Source: Francisella frigiditurris
GTDB lineage: Bacteria > Pseudomonadota > Gammaproteobacteria > Francisellales > Francisellaceae
Length of the DNA: 64,000 nt
Reading direction: 5' to 3'
NCBI RefSeq assembly: GCF_001880225.1
Contig: NZ_CP009654.1
Coordinates: 1,302,001 to 1,366,000 of the forward strand
The translations under genes and the position numbers were made by a program. Of the stretch, positions 8,523-18,868 are shown piece by piece; positions within the stretch are counted from its first letter, which is position 1, and each line of letters begins with the position of its first letter. Below the pieces are notes generated by a model. It was not told where the DNA came from, did not search any database, and saw only the letters and a list, made by a program, of their open reading frames with translations.

Positions 8523-9329
8523 TTACCTTTTAAATTTTTCTAATAAACTTTTAGGATATTTAAAAGCAGAAAGTTTTACAGATTTTCTTAATTTATTAAC
8601 CTCATCAGGCTCTAATTCTAAAGTCTTTCCTCTAGATAAAAACTTAGGTAACACAATATCACCAAATCTAACTCTTGTAAGTCTACTTACAGTAACGCCT
8701 ACAGCATCAAACATTCTTCTTACTTCTCTATTTCTACCTTCAGATAAGGTCACATAATACCAAATATTAGCACCTTCTCCCCCAGAAAATCTTATACTAT
8801 TAAATTTAGCTAAACCATCATCTAGCATGATACCAGCTCTTAATTTATTCAAGTTTTCTTGAGAAAGTTGCTCTCCAAAAACTCTTACTGCATATTCTCT
8901 CTCAATTTCATAAGATGGATGCATTAATCTATTTGCTAAGTCTCCATCAGTAGTAAAAAGTAAAAGACCTGTAGTACTAATATCTAATCTTCCTATCATA
9001 ATCCAGTTAGATTTAGAAAGTTTAGGCAATGAATCAAAAACTGTTTTTCTATCTTTTTCATCATTTCGCGTGCAAACTTCGCCTTCTCTTTTATGGTATA
9101 AAACAACCCTAGGTCGTGTCATAGGTGTTCCATAAAGATGTAAAGCTTTACCATCAAAACTTATCTTATCATTATCAGAAGCTTTATCTCCTAGAGAAGC
9201 AACTTTACCATTAACTCGAACTCGCCCTTCTGCTATATATTCTTCTACTTTTCTTCTAGAGCCAAGTCCATATTTAGCTAATATTTTTTGTAGGCGCTCT
9301 TCATTATTTTTATTTATATCTTTTATCAC
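8523..9329 (-). CDS. rluB: 23S rRNA pseudouridine synthase RluB-like
   Basis: RNA pseudouridine synthase of the RsuA/RluB group, 268 residues. An N-terminal S4 RNA-binding domain (about residues 13-60, LGSRRKVEEYIAEGRVRVNG) precedes the catalytic domain, in which GRLDISTTGLLLFT contains the catalytic aspartate. EGRNREVRRM is the other conserved block. It starts directly after the stop of the pilF-like gene. RluB normally modifies U2605 of 23S rRNA; RluE or RluF identity is less likely given length and domain order. Confidence 0.9.
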   Translation of the reverse strand: MIKDINKNNEERLQKILAKYGLGSRRKVEEYIAEGRVRVNGKVASLGDKASDNDKISFDGKALHLYGTPMTRPRVVLYHKREGEVCTRNDEKDRKTVFDSLPKLSKSNWIMIGRLDISTTGLLLFTTDGDLANRLMHPSYEIEREYAVRVFGEQLSQENLNKLRAGIMLDDGLAKFNSIRFSGGEGANIWYYVTLSEGRNREVRRMFDAVGVTVSRLTRVRFGDIVLPKFLSRGKTLELEPDEVNKLRKSVKLSAFKYPKSLLEKFKR

Positions 9330-10208
9330 TTATAACTCCATATCTGCAGATGATGGTAAATAGAAATCTATCATATTATCATCATCATTATCATCTTTAG
9401 ATGAAATAATTAATCTAACTGTTGCAGCTTCATTTTTATTATTCATTATTTCTGCTAATTTAAGTCTTAATTGTAAGACTCTAAGATTAATAAAAAATTC
9501 TTTATTATTTTTCATCGCATATAAAATTTTATATGCATTTTTATAATCTTTTTCGTCATAATACATTTCTGCTAATCTTAATTTAGCAATACCATAATCC
9601 TGATTAAATTTAGTTGCTCTAATCATTTTCTCAATAGCATCCTGTTTTTTACCTTCTTTATTTAAACATTCTGCATATAAATATAATGTTTGAGCCATAT
9701 TATTATTTGTTCGAAGTGTTAGAGATTCTTCAAATAATTTTATTGCTTTAGAATATTCATCTTTTGAAACACATAAAAATTGAGCATAAAAGTTTATTGC
9801 TTCATAATTATTTCTATGGTCGCTTAGAGCTTCTTTATATTTATCTTCGGCTCTAGAATTTGAACCTATTGCTTGATAATAAAATCCTGCAGCATAGTCT
9901 ACTATAGCTAAATCATACCCATGTTCTTTAGCTAAGTCTTGAGCTTTAATTAATTTAGCCTTTGCTCTATCTAATAGACTATTGCTTGTGTAAATAATAG
10001 CTAATTCAGCATTTATTTTAGTAGCTTCTTTATAATTAAGATTATCTCTTAGACTCCCTTTATTTAAAGTAAATGAGGCCTGGTTTTGACTTTGATTTGA
10101 ACTTTTAGATTGTCCATTAGAGTTTGTATTTGCTTTTGTATCAGCTGCATAAGAACAAATAAAAAATGTAGATAAAAAGATTATTAGTAAAACTAATTTA
10201 TATCTCAT
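9330..10208 (-). CDS. pilF: type IV pilus biogenesis TPR protein PilF/PilW-like
   Basis: Exported TPR protein of 292 residues. Residues 1-21 form a signal peptide; a cysteine is present near the cleavage site (FFICSYA), but the sequence before it is a poor lipobox. A low-complexity Ser/Asn/Gln stretch is followed by four or five TPR-like repeats from about residue 60. The position just after rlmN, overlapping it by 11 bases, is the conserved place of pilF in gammaproteobacteria, where it promotes assembly of the PilQ secretin. The pilin-like gene at 13976 supports a pilus role. Confidence 0.78.
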   Translation of the reverse strand: MRYKLVLLIIFLSTFFICSYAADTKANTNSNGQSKSSNQSQNQASFTLNKGSLRDNLNYKEATKINAELAIIYTSNSLLDRAKAKLIKAQDLAKEHGYDLAIVDYAAGFYYQAIGSNSRAEDKYKEALSDHRNNYEAINFYAQFLCVSKDEYSKAIKLFEESLTLRTNNNMAQTLYLYAECLNKEGKKQDAIEKMIRATKFNQDYGIAKLRLAEMYYDEKDYKNAYKILYAMKNNKEFFINLRVLQLRLKLAEIMNNKNEAATVRLIISSKDDNDDDNMIDFYLPSSADMEL

Positions 10209-11310
10209 TATTTTCTCCTAATTTTTTCAAATATCTTTCTTTTCTATTAGTTTTATCCATCACATTACCAGCAAGTTGACCACATGCTGCATCAATATCA
10301 TCGCCTCTTGTTTTTCGAATAGTTGTTACAAATCCTTCTTTTTGTAAAAACTCTTTAAATTTATGAATTCTATTATTACTAGGTCTTTTATAAATAGTGC
10401 CTGGATATGGGTTAAAAGGGATAAGGTTTATTTTACTAGGAACTTCTTTAGCTCGCAGTAAATTTGCTAGCTTATCAGCAGTATCAAGATCATCATTTAT
10501 ACCTTCCATCAAAGTATATTCAAAAGTAATATGCTTATGTGGACCTTTCTCTGCATACAGCTTACAAGCTTCTAGAAGAGCTTCTATATTATATTTCTTA
10601 TTTATAGGTACTATTTCATTTCTAAGCTCATCAGTTGGAGCATGTAATGAAACAGCCAAAGAAACACCAGATTGCTCTAATAAATCATATATTCTAGGAA
10701 CAACTCCTGAGGTACTTAAAGTTACTTTTCTCCTAGATAATCCATAGGCTAGATCATCCATCATAATATCCATCGCTGGAACGACATTATCAAAATTCAT
10801 TAATGGTTCACCCATACCCATCATTACAATATTTGTAACTGTAAAATCATGTTCCCCATTATTTTTTGATAAAGTTCTAGCGGCTATCCAAAGTTGAGCA
10901 ATTACTTCTGCAGATGTCAAATTTCTATAAAAACCTTGTTTTGCAGTAGAACAAAAGCTGCAGTTTAATGTACATCCAACTTGTGAAGAAACACATAAAG
11001 TTCCTCTTCCTTCTTCCGGTATAAAAACTGTTTCAACAGCACTTCCACCAATATCAATAAGCCACTTGTGAGTACCATCTTTAGAGGCTTTACTAAATAA
11101 AACTTCAGGAACTATAATTTCTGAAACTTCTTTTAATTTTTCTCTTAAATTTTTTCCAAGATCTGTCATGGAATTTAGATCTATGACACCTTTTTTGTGT
11201 ATCCATTTAAAGACTTGTCTGGCATGAAATTTTTTTTCGTTAATCGATAAAAAAAAGTCTTCAATTTGTTGTTGATTTAAACCAAGTAAATTTATTTTAT
11301 TTTGTGACAT
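10198..11310 (-). CDS. rlmN: dual-specificity 23S rRNA/tRNA methyltransferase RlmN
   Basis: Radical SAM enzyme that methylates C2 of A2503 in 23S rRNA and A37 in some tRNAs. The 370-residue protein carries the iron-sulfur cluster motif with Cys113, Cys117 and Cys120 (CTLNCSFC), the [11 protein letters not shown] motif and the late catalytic cysteine in [11 protein letters not shown]. It is 9 bases downstream of dnaB and overlaps pilF by 11 bases, so dnaB-rlmN-pilF-rluB-holD-rimI may be one long transcription unit. Confidence 0.97.
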   Translation of the reverse strand: MSQNKINLLGLNQQQIEDFFLSINEKKFHARQVFKWIHKKGVIDLNSMTDLGKNLREKLKEVSEIIVPEVLFSKASKDGTHKWLIDIGGSAVETVFIPEEGRGTLCVSSQVGCTLNCSFCSTAKQGFYRNLTSAEVIAQLWIAARTLSKNNGEHDFTVTNIVMMGMGEPLMNFDNVVPAMDIMMDDLAYGLSRRKVTLSTSGVVPRIYDLLEQSGVSLAVSLHAPTDELRNEIVPINKKYNIEALLEACKLYAEKGPHKHITFEYTLMEGINDDLDTADKLANLLRAKEVPSKINLIPFNPYPGTIYKRPSNNRIHKFKEFLQKEGFVTTIRKTRGDDIDAACGQLAGNVMDKTNRKERYLKKLGENNEI

Positions 11311-11319
11311 ATATTCACC

Positions 11320-12714
11320 TTACTCATTGTAACCCATATCTCCAGGAACAATATAATCATTTTCATTAGTTAAATTTGCAAATCTTGCATATTGACCATC
11401 AAACCTAACATGTACAGTTCCTATAGGTCCATTTCTTTGCTTACCTATTATAATTTCACCAAGATTTTTAACTTCTTCTTTTTCTTTATTATAAACTTCA
11501 TCGCGGTATATAAACATAATTACATCAGCGTCTTGTTCAATAGCTCCTGATTCTCTTAAGTCTGACATCATAGGTCTTTTATCTTTTCTATCATCAACAG
11601 CTCTATTAAGTTGTGATAACGCAATTACAGGAACATTTAATTCTTTAGCTAATGCTTTTAATGATCTAGAGATTTCTGAAACTTCTAAAGTTCTATTGCT
11701 TTCATAACCAGGAATTTTCATTAGTTGAAGATAATCAATTAGAATAAGAGATAATCCTCCATGTTCATTATAAAGTCTTCTAGCTCTTGAGCGCATTTCA
11801 GCAGGCGTCAAAGTAGATGTATCATCTATATATAGGTTCATCTCACTAAGCATTTTCATAGAAGATGTAATTTTTATCCAATGTGAATCATTTAAGCGAT
11901 TACATTCTCTTAAAAGGTTCATTTCAACTCTAGACATAGATGCTAAAATTCTTGTTACAATATCTTCAGAAGGCATTTCTAAGCTAAAAACTAACACAGG
12001 TTTATCTGAACTTTTAGCAACATTTTCAGCAATATTAATTCCTAAGACTGTTTTACCCATTGATGGTCTACCAGCAATAACACATAAATTAGCTTTTTGT
12101 AACCCTGAGGTTTTCTCATCTAAATCAATAAAACCAGTAGAAACACCAGTAAGACCAGTACCTGAATCTACTATCGCACTCATTCTATCTACAAGTCTAG
12201 GTATAACTTCTTTAACTGAAGTAGGTCCCTTAGATGTAATATCTCTTTCTTTTGATACATCTAAAATTCGACTTTCTGCATAATCAATAACTTCATCAGG
12301 GTTTTTCGAATCTGCAGAATAAATTTTCTGAATAATATCATTAACGCTATTTTGTAAGCTTCTTAATTTAGCTTTATCTTTAATAATATCTGCATACGCT
12401 CTTATATTAGATATTGAAGGAGTATTAGCAATTAAATCAATAATATAGGATTCACCACCAGCATTATTCAATTCACCTTCTGTAGCTAAATATTCACTTA
12501 AAATAACAATATCAAAAGGAGTATTTTGCTCATTTAATTCACATATTTTTTTATAAATAAGTTTATGTCTATTATCAAAAAAATCATCAATTAATAGTGT
12601 ATCCACTATATGCTCAATATTCTGATTGTATAAAAGAATATTTCCAAGAACTGCTCTTTCAGCATCTAAAGAATAAGTTGTTTCAGCCACTTTAAACTGA
12701 TTATTAACAGACAT
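11320..12714 (-). CDS. dnaB: replicative DNA helicase DnaB
   Basis: Hexameric helicase that unwinds DNA at the replication fork. From the ATG at 12714 it is 464 residues: an N-terminal DnaB domain (about 1-110), a linker, and the RecA-like core with Walker A GRPSMGKT, Walker B LILIDYLQL and DDRKDKRPMMSDLRESG. A start 45 bases upstream would add residues inside the region just after the rplI terminator and is not favoured. The order rpsF-rpsR-rplI-dnaB is common in gammaproteobacteria. No intein is present. Confidence 0.97.
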   Translation of the reverse strand: MSVNNQFKVAETTYSLDAERAVLGNILLYNQNIEHIVDTLLIDDFFDNRHKLIYKKICELNEQNTPFDIVILSEYLATEGELNNAGGESYIIDLIANTPSISNIRAYADIIKDKAKLRSLQNSVNDIIQKIYSADSKNPDEVIDYAESRILDVSKERDITSKGPTSVKEVIPRLVDRMSAIVDSGTGLTGVSTGFIDLDEKTSGLQKANLCVIAGRPSMGKTVLGINIAENVAKSSDKPVLVFSLEMPSEDIVTRILASMSRVEMNLLRECNRLNDSHWIKITSSMKMLSEMNLYIDDTSTLTPAEMRSRARRLYNEHGGLSLILIDYLQLMKIPGYESNRTLEVSEISRSLKALAKELNVPVIALSQLNRAVDDRKDKRPMMSDLRESGAIEQDADVIMFIYRDEVYNKEKEEVKNLGEIIIGKQRNGPIGTVHVRFDGQYARFANLTNENDYIVPGDMGYNE

Positions 12715-12740
12715 TTTATGAAAACCTTTATTTATAATAC

Positions 12741-12767
12741 AAAAAAACCATGCTAACACATGGTTTT
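12741..12767 (-). terminator. intrinsic terminator after rplI
   Basis: On the minus strand a perfect 9-base stem, AAAACCATG and CATGGTTTT, with the six-base loop TGTTAG is followed by a continuous T run (positions 12741-12747). It lies 40 bases beyond the rplI stop and 27 bases before the dnaB start, so it should end the ribosomal protein transcript and imply a separate or read-through promoter for dnaB. Confidence 0.8.
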
Positions 12768-12806
12768 AATTGTTTAGATTCTATGTGTTAGTTTTATTAT
12801 TATAAA

Positions 12807-13262
12807 CTACTCAGCAGCAGCTACAACATTAACCTTAACAACAACATCTAAGTCTGTATATAAATGAATAGATAACTCATATTCACCTATACTCCTAATA
12901 ACACCTTCTGGCATACGAACATGGCTTTTTTCTATTTCATGTCCACTTGCAGCAGCAATAGCATCAGCAACTTCTTTCGTACCTACTGATCCAAAAAGTT
13001 TACCACCTTCACCAGCTTGAGCTGCTATGTCATATTGCTTTTCTTTAATTGCTTCAGCAATAACTTGAGCAGCCTCAAATCTCGCGTGTTCAGCTTTTTC
13101 TAACTCAACTTTTTGTTTTTCAAAAGCAACAACATTTGCATCAGTTGCTTGAACAGCCTTTCCAAAAGGAATAAGGAAGTTTCTAGCATAACCTGGTTTA
13201 ACATTAACTATGTCACCTAATACACCAAGGTTTTCTACTCTTTCTTTTAAAATAATTCTCAT
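12807..13262 (-). CDS. rplI: 50S ribosomal protein L9
   Basis: Protein L9, 151 residues. The N-terminal rRNA-binding domain ([21 protein letters not shown]), the long charged central helix and the C-terminal domain ending near [14 protein letters not shown] are all recognisable. Last gene of the rpsF-rpsR-rplI operon, 17 bases after rpsR, and followed by a terminator. Confidence 0.98.
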   Translation of the reverse strand: MRIILKERVENLGVLGDIVNVKPGYARNFLIPFGKAVQATDANVVAFEKQKVELEKAEHARFEAAQVIAEAIKEKQYDIAAQAGEGGKLFGSVGTKEVADAIAAASGHEIEKSHVRMPEGVIRSIGEYELSIHLYTDLDVVVKVNVVAAAE

Positions 13263-13279
13263 AGTATTAACCTCCGATT

Positions 13280-13498
13280 TTAATTAAAGTGACGGTCACA
13301 ATATGGTAATAAAGCTAAAAATCTTGCTCTTTTAATAGCTGTAGATAATTGTCTTTGATATTTAGCAGATGTTCCTGTTACACGACTTGGAACAATTTTA
13401 CCTGTTTCTGTTACATACCCTTTTAAAGTATTAACATCTTTATAATCAATTTCTTTTACGCCTTCTACTTTAAAACGGCAAACTTTACGACGACTCAT
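13280..13498 (-). CDS. rpsR: 30S ribosomal protein S18
   Basis: Protein S18, 72 residues. [22 protein letters not shown] and [20 protein letters not shown], split here for length, are the conserved rRNA-binding and S6-contact regions. The gene lies 17 bases after rpsF and 17 bases before rplI, with a GGAG ribosome site. RimI-type acetylation of its N-terminus is known in other species. Confidence 0.98.
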   Translation of the reverse strand: MSRRKVCRFKVEGVKEIDYKDVNTLKGYVTETGKIVPSRVTGTSAKYQRQLSTAIKRARFLALLPYCDRHFN

Positions 13499-13515
13499 AT
13501 TCTTCTCCTATCTAA

Positions 13516-13851
13516 TTAGATTACTTCTTTCTTATTAGCATCCATCATAATAGATGGCTCAGTTATAGCTTCAGGTGTAGCAATAACTAAACGACGAAGA
13601 ATCGCATCATTATATCTTAAAGATTCTTGCAATTTATTTAAAGAATCAGCAGAACATTCTATATTCATCAAAATATAGTGTGCTTTGTGAAGCTTTTCTA
13701 TAGGGTAAGCTAATTGACGACGTCCCCAATCTTCTAGTCTATGGATTTTTCCACCCTTTTCTTCTATTATCTGACGATATTTAGAAAGCATAGCTTCTAA
13801 TTGATCAGATTGATCTGGATGAATCATAATTACAACTTCATAATGTTTCAT
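13516..13851 (-). CDS. rpsF: 30S ribosomal protein S6
   Basis: Protein S6, 111 residues, with the typical [16 protein letters not shown] start, [20 protein letters not shown] core and [12 protein letters not shown] end. First gene of the operon. Its leader holds a small hairpin and a CCG just before the ribosome site, listed separately as a possible autoregulatory element. The C-terminal tail is short and lacks a glutamate run of the kind seen in E. coli. Confidence 0.97.
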   Translation of the reverse strand: MKHYEVVIMIHPDQSDQLEAMLSKYRQIIEEKGGKIHRLEDWGRRQLAYPIEKLHKAHYILMNIECSADSLNKLQESLRYNDAILRRLVIATPEAITEPSIMMDANKKEVI

Positions 13852-13865
13852 TTATAAACTCCTTA

Positions 13866-13894
13866 CGGTTTATCATTAATTATCACACTGATAA
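13866..13894 (-). promoter_or_regulatory. possible S6:S18-binding leader of rpsF
   Basis: On the minus strand a perfect hairpin TTATCA-GTG-TGATAA (13880-13894) is followed by AAACCG and then the AAGGAG ribosome site. A CCG triplet next to a helix in rpsF leaders is known to bind the S6:S18 complex in many bacteria. The resemblance is only to this general layout; the full consensus pairing could not be confirmed by eye. Confidence 0.35.
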
Positions 13895-13975
13895 GCTATG
13901 AATTAAATAGTTATACTCATAGCAAAGAGCAAACGATATTCTACGCATAAAATACGATTAAATCAAGATTTAATA

Positions 13976-14464
13976 TTAATTAATCTTTTGGAAAATACAG
14001 TCTCCAGGCATAGCAGATTCAGAAAAACTTTCATTTGATTTAATCTTACAATCCCAGATTATATAATAATCTTGTATTTGGTGTTTTGTCTTTAAATAAG
14101 GTGTTAAAATTATTTCTCCTGTACCTAGGCTAGAATCAGAAAAAGATTGGCTTAAAACACCATTATAATTTATTTGAACATCTGTTCCAGAAACTTTTTT
14201 AATTTCATCTGCACTATTAGTAAATCCTTTTAAAGAATATAAATTATTATCGCCGCGCTTTTTCATTACACTTGCATCACCATAATTTAATTGAGTACTT
14301 ACTTCAGCTTTAGCAATTTGGAAAATAATTAATTTAGCTGAGAACCTACTTCTATAGCTATAATTTAAATATACGGGAAGCAATATTCCGACAAAGACAA
14401 TTAAAGCAGAAACAATAAGTAATATCTCAGTCAGCGAAAAACCTGCTGTCTTTAGCTTTTTCAA
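13976..14464 (-). CDS. type IV pilin-like protein
   Basis: Protein of 162 residues with a class III signal: a short basic leader ending KKLKTAGFSLTEILLI, where prepilin peptidase would cut after the glycine to leave phenylalanine, with glutamate at mature position 5. A single hydrophobic helix follows (about residues 9-30), then a globular domain with a late cysteine pair (CKIK and GDCIF) that may form a D-region disulfide. It is a lone gene between rpsF and hemF, and could be a major or a minor pilin. Confidence 0.85.
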   Translation of the reverse strand: MKKLKTAGFSLTEILLIVSALIVFVGILLPVYLNYSYRSRFSAKLIIFQIAKAEVSTQLNYGDASVMKKRGDNNLYSLKGFTNSADEIKKVSGTDVQINYNGVLSQSFSDSSLGTGEIILTPYLKTKHQIQDYYIIWDCKIKSNESFSESAMPGDCIFQKIN

Positions 14465-14557
14465 CTTTAATAAGCCTTTTTATAAAACTGAAACTATTAT
14501 AACAAAAAAATCGTTATAATAAATAATAATAAATGGTAATAGTTTTTTGTAAATTGT

Positions 14558-15481
14558 ATGGAAAGTAAAATAAATATAGTTGAATCCTTTCTTAAGGAAT
14601 TGCAACAAAACATAGTGACTGCTTTAGAAGCTGAAGAAACTTCTTCTGCTAGATTTATTCATGATAAATGGAAAAAACCAAATATTTCTGAGCAAAAATT
14701 AAAAGGCTATGGAAATTCTATGATTATAGAAAATGGTGACATCATTGAAAAAGGTGTGGTTGCTTTTTCTAAAGTATATGGAGATGCTCTACCTCTCTCT
14801 GCTACAGAAAAAAGAAAAGATTTAGCTGGAAAATCCTTTATCGCTACAGGAGTTTCTCTTGTTATTCACCCTAGAAATCCATTTATTCCAACTTCACATG
14901 CAAATTTTAGACTATTTGTAGCTGGTGCTGATACAGATAAGCCGATATGGTGGTTTGGTGGTGGTTTTGATTTAACTCCATACTATCCTTATGAGGAAGA
15001 TATTATCCACTGGCATCAAACAGCTAAGAATGTTTGTGATAAGCATAATAAAGATCTTTATCCAGAATTTAAAAAATGGTGTGATGAATATTTTTATTTA
15101 AAACATCGTGATGAGTGCCGAGGTGTAGGAGGACTTTTTTTTGATGATTTTAATAGATTTTCTTTTGATGAATGTTTTGAGTTTGTAAAGGATTGTGCTA
15201 ACTCTTATATAAAAGCTTATATACCAATAATGGAAAAAAGAAAAAATACCCAATATTTAGATAAACATAAAGAATTTCAACTATATCGAAGAGGTAGATA
15301 CGTTGAGTTTAATCTTGTGTTTGATAGAGGAACCATATTTGGATTACAAAGTGGTGGGCGTACAGAATCAATTCTTTCATCTATGCCTCCATTAGCTAGT
15401 TGGAAATATAATTGGCATCCAGAGGAAAATTCTGAGGAACAAAAAATATATGAATATTTAAAACCTAAAGATTGGCTATAA
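14558..15481 (+). CDS. hemF: oxygen-dependent coproporphyrinogen III oxidase HemF
   Basis: Aerobic haem biosynthesis enzyme that oxidatively decarboxylates coproporphyrinogen III to protoporphyrinogen IX. The 307-residue protein carries [13 protein letters not shown], the [14 protein letters not shown] block, [15 protein letters not shown] and the C-terminal [17 protein letters not shown], all family signatures. The 3' end overlaps the end of the convergent ArnT-family gene by 6 bases. No obvious strong ribosome site precedes the start. Confidence 0.97.
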   Translation: MESKINIVESFLKELQQNIVTALEAEETSSARFIHDKWKKPNISEQKLKGYGNSMIIENGDIIEKGVVAFSKVYGDALPLSATEKRKDLAGKSFIATGVSLVIHPRNPFIPTSHANFRLFVAGADTDKPIWWFGGGFDLTPYYPYEEDIIHWHQTAKNVCDKHNKDLYPEFKKWCDEYFYLKHRDECRGVGGLFFDDFNRFSFDECFEFVKDCANSYIKAYIPIMEKRKNTQYLDKHKEFQLYRRGRYVEFNLVFDRGTIFGLQSGGRTESILSSMPPLASWKYNWHPEENSEEQKIYEYLKPKDWL

Positions 15482-17191
15482 TCTTATATTTTTACTAGCA
15501 ACTAAAGTTGCATAATCTGTTTTATCAAGAATGAAGAATTTATTTGGATTTATATCTTTTTTATAGTTACTAAAAACGTAATCTTTTTTAAGTTTTAAGT
15601 TAGGTTTATTTCTTACTATTAATATATTAAGCTCATCTGAACTATTCCAATTTTTTATAAATTTTGAATATTTCATTAGATATTGGTCAGTTCCTGAATT
15701 AGGAATATGTGACACATCTGATAATTCATTTTCATCATTTATTATTACTACTTCTTTTTTTGTATAGAAAGGAACTTTATAGAATCTATGACTAGTATAA
15801 ACTTTAGCATTTGGATACTCTTTATAAATAAGGTTAATATCACCAGCAAATTCTTTATTATTTTTTTTATCTAAATATTCACCTGCAGCATATCCAAAAT
15901 TTCCTACTGTAAACATCATTAGAGAAAAATAGATTATAATTTTTTTAAGATCCCTTCTCTTAAAAGCTCTGATTGCTCCATATGATACAAATATAGATAT
16001 TATGAATATTGGAAGTAGTAAAAAAAATAAAGGTATAAGAAATTCTTTAGAAAAATATAATACTATTACAGTTGCTATTGGTAATAATAGAAAAACAAAA
16101 ATTGGCAACCCAATACTTATTTTATCCATTAATGAAAAATCTTTTTTAAAGAGTTTTTCTAGATACACTGCTATAAGTATACAAAAAGGTACTATAGCTG
16201 GAGCTAAATAACCTATTAAAAATGATTTAGAGATTCCAAAAAAAATAAAAATGAAAGATCCCCAAATAAATAAAAACCATAAAAAAGAGTTTTGTTTTCT
16301 ATTCTTAAACCCTTCTTTAGTAAAGAAATCTTTTAGAGCTTGTGGTAAAAAAGCAGACCATGGAAAAAAGATACCAATAAAAATAAGGACATATACTAAT
16401 TTTGATATTTGTCTATTTTGCTCATTTGTTGAGTACCTTAAAATCTGTTGAACAACTATATAATAATAAGCAAAATCAGGATATTTATTATTTACAGCTA
16501 AGATCCAAGGAGTACCAATAATAGCAACAATTATAAGCCCTAAATAAAGGCGAATATCTAAAAGTCTTTTCCACTCAAGCATTATTAAACTATATAATCC
16601 AACTATACATATAGGAAAAACTATAGCAACAAGTCCTTTTGTCATAAAAGCTATGCCAGAAAAAATAAATGCTAAAAATAGCCAAAAAGAACTTTTAAAA
16701 TAGTTATCATCATACTTTAAACTAACCCAATAACACAACATGGTCATGTTAAGAAAGACTGCTATTCCAGTATCTATGTTTAAATACCTACCTACAAATA
16801 ATAATAGAACTGTAGTAATACTAACTATTACAGATAGCCAAGCTAAAATTCTAGATTCTAAAACCTTTTTTACCGTATAGTAAACAAATAATAGACAAAT
16901 CATTATTAATACTGGATTAACTAAGCGGGCTCCCCAAGTATTCTCACCAAAGATATTCATAAAAAAAGCTGTTAACCAATAAATAAGTGCAGGTTTATGG
17001 AAAAAAACTATTCCATTAATATATGGGACTACATAATTATGTGTAGCAAGCATATTTCTAGCTACTTCGGCATATCTTGTTTCATCAGGGGCATATAAAG
17101 CCGGTAAACCATATAGAAAAAAAGCTATTACTACTAAAAATATAAGAGAAAAATAATCTTTATAATTTTTTTGCATTTTTATAAGGAACAT
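15476..17191 (-). CDS. ArnT-family lipid A glycosyltransferase (GT83/PMT-like)
   Basis: Polytopic inner-membrane transferase of 571 residues with about twelve hydrophobic segments. The N-terminal periplasmic-loop motif [15 protein letters not shown] contains the paired acidic residues and arginine typical of ArnT, followed by [11 protein letters not shown]. Members move an amino sugar from undecaprenyl phosphate to lipid A; in Francisella the related FlmK adds galactosamine, which would fit here, but the sugar cannot be read from the sequence. The ATG at 17176 is an alternative start; neither has a clear ribosome site. Confidence 0.82.
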   Translation of the reverse strand: MFLIKMQKNYKDYFSLIFLVVIAFFLYGLPALYAPDETRYAEVARNMLATHNYVVPYINGIVFFHKPALIYWLTAFFMNIFGENTWGARLVNPVLIMICLLFVYYTVKKVLESRILAWLSVIVSITTVLLLFVGRYLNIDTGIAVFLNMTMLCYWVSLKYDDNYFKSSFWLFLAFIFSGIAFMTKGLVAIVFPICIVGLYSLIMLEWKRLLDIRLYLGLIIVAIIGTPWILAVNNKYPDFAYYYIVVQQILRYSTNEQNRQISKLVYVLIFIGIFFPWSAFLPQALKDFFTKEGFKNRKQNSFLWFLFIWGSFIFIFFGISKSFLIGYLAPAIVPFCILIAVYLEKLFKKDFSLMDKISIGLPIFVFLLLPIATVIVLYFSKEFLIPLFFLLLPIFIISIFVSYGAIRAFKRRDLKKIIIYFSLMMFTVGNFGYAAGEYLDKKNNKEFAGDINLIYKEYPNAKVYTSHRFYKVPFYTKKEVVIINDENELSDVSHIPNSGTDQYLMKYSKFIKNWNSSDELNILIVRNKPNLKLKKDYVFSNYKKDINPNKFFILDKTDYATLVASKNIRL

Positions 17192-17260
17192 TTGTATAAG
17201 AGAAAAGTTTTTTAATTTTATATTAAAAGAATATGATTTTGTATATAAATTAATATTTTA

Positions 17261-17827
17261 TTAACATTTAGGAAGTGTTACTCCAACTTGACCTTGGTAT
17301 TTTCCTCCTTTGTCTGCATATGAAGTTTCACATTCTTCATCTGATTGGAAAAACAGCATTTGTGCTACTCCTTCATTTGCATATATTCTTGCCGGAAGAG
17401 GTGTTGTATTTGAGAATTCTAAAGTTACATAACCTTCCCACTCTGGTTCAAGAGGGGTTACATTTACAATAATTCCACATCTTGCATAAGTAGATTTCCC
17501 TAAACAAACAACCAAGGTATCTCTTGGGATTTTAAATCTTTCAACAGTACGAGCTAAAGCAAATGAATTCGGCGGAATAATACAAACATCTCCTTTAAAG
17601 TCTACAAAATTTTTATCATCGAAATGTTTTGGGTCAACTATAGAAGAGTTAATATTAGTAAATATTTTGAATTCATCAGCACATCTAACATCATATCCAT
17701 AACTAGATGTACCATAAGAAACTATCTTTTCACCATTTGCTACTTTAACTTGCCCTGCTTCAAAAGGCTCAATCATCTTATGTTCTTGAGACATTTTCTT
17801 TATCCACTTATCAGATTTAATAGCCAT
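17261..17827 (-). CDS. dcd: dCTP deaminase
   Basis: Trimeric enzyme that deaminates dCTP to dUTP for thymidylate synthesis. The 188-residue protein shows [13 protein letters not shown] near residue 40, [15 protein letters not shown], the [10 protein letters not shown] substrate region and [15 protein letters not shown], which contains the catalytic glutamate. It follows the mrp gene by 13 bases on the same strand, so the two are probably co-transcribed. Confidence 0.97.
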   Translation of the reverse strand: MAIKSDKWIKKMSQEHKMIEPFEAGQVKVANGEKIVSYGTSSYGYDVRCADEFKIFTNINSSIVDPKHFDDKNFVDFKGDVCIIPPNSFALARTVERFKIPRDTLVVCLGKSTYARCGIIVNVTPLEPEWEGYVTLEFSNTTPLPARIYANEGVAQMLFFQSDEECETSYADKGGKYQGQVGVTLPKC

Positions 17828-17840
17828 TTATATTCCTTAT

Positions 17841-18701
17841 TTAATTTTCTAATTTAATACCAATTGAATCTAAACTACTCGCTTTAGGTAATTTATCTAT
17901 TTCATTTAATAAATTCTCTGCAACTGAAACATAACTATCATTTATAGTGTCATTTTTGTCAAGAGTTACATATGGTTTGCCATTATCAGCATTTAACCTT
18001 ATATCTTTATGAAGTGGTAAGCTACCTAAAAACTCCACATTGTATTTTCCGCATAAAGAGAAAGCTCCGTCCTCACCAAAAATATGCTCACTATTTCCAC
18101 ATTTAGGACAAATATAATAGCTCATATTTTCAACGATACCTAAAGTTTTGATATTAACTTTATTAAACATAGCTATAGCTCTTTTTGCATCAATTAAAGA
18201 TAAATCTTGAGGAGTAGTAACAATAACAACTCCAGTAACAGGAATATTTTTTGATATAGTTAATTGTATATCTCCAGTTCCAGGAGGTAGATCTAAGAAT
18301 AAATAATCTAACTCGCCCCAATCTGTATCATTTAACAATTGCATCAATGCTCTTGATACAATAGGTCCTCTCCAAATTATAGCTGAATCAGAATCTATAA
18401 GATTACCTATGGAAATCATTTTTATTCCATAATTTTCTAAAGGAATAATCTTTTTCTTATCTGTAGTTTTGGGGTTGTCTTTTAATCCTAATAAGGTCGG
18501 TTGACTTGGCCCATATATATCAGCGTCTAATATTCCTACTTTAGCTCCCATTTTAGAAAAAACTGATGCTAAATTAGTAGTTACTGTTGATTTACCAACA
18601 CCACCTTTCCCAGATGCAACTAATATTATATTTTTAATATTTGGTAGAAGTTTTTGCCCTTCTTGGACTTTTCTTTTAAAGACTTTGTCTATTTTTTTCA
18701 T
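17841..18701 (-). CDS. mrp: Mrp/ApbC-type iron-sulfur cluster carrier ATPase
   Basis: P-loop ATPase that carries and transfers iron-sulfur clusters. The 286-residue protein has the deviant Walker A GKGGVGKST at about residues 32-40, DADIYGPSQP, LDLPPGTGD and the cluster-binding CxxC pair in YICPKCGN. The N-terminal MIP18-like domain found in longer homologues is absent. It leads a two-gene unit with dcd and is divergent from the ABC exporter gene. Confidence 0.93.
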   Translation of the reverse strand: MKKIDKVFKRKVQEGQKLLPNIKNIILVASGKGGVGKSTVTTNLASVFSKMGAKVGILDADIYGPSQPTLLGLKDNPKTTDKKKIIPLENYGIKMISIGNLIDSDSAIIWRGPIVSRALMQLLNDTDWGELDYLFLDLPPGTGDIQLTISKNIPVTGVVIVTTPQDLSLIDAKRAIAMFNKVNIKTLGIVENMSYYICPKCGNSEHIFGEDGAFSLCGKYNVEFLGSLPLHKDIRLNADNGKPYVTLDKNDTINDSYVSVAENLLNEIDKLPKASSLDSIGIKLEN

Positions 18702-18868
18702 ACCAAACTCTATTTATAAATTAATGGTGTCATTTTAACAGATTTTTTTAAATACCTAAGGATTATATAAATTAAATAGATATAAGTTAGCTATTACAGA
18801 GCTTTATTTTATTTTGTTTTAAATATATTATTTGAATACTTTATTTTTAGTTTAGATATTTTTAAAAA

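Noticed and set aside
12715-12759. N-terminal extension of DnaB
   Set aside because: The added residues are unlike DnaB and the upstream start lies in the terminator region.
15476-17191. Naming the ArnT-family gene arnT or flmK
   Set aside because: Family is clear but the donor sugar cannot be determined without comparison to characterised members.
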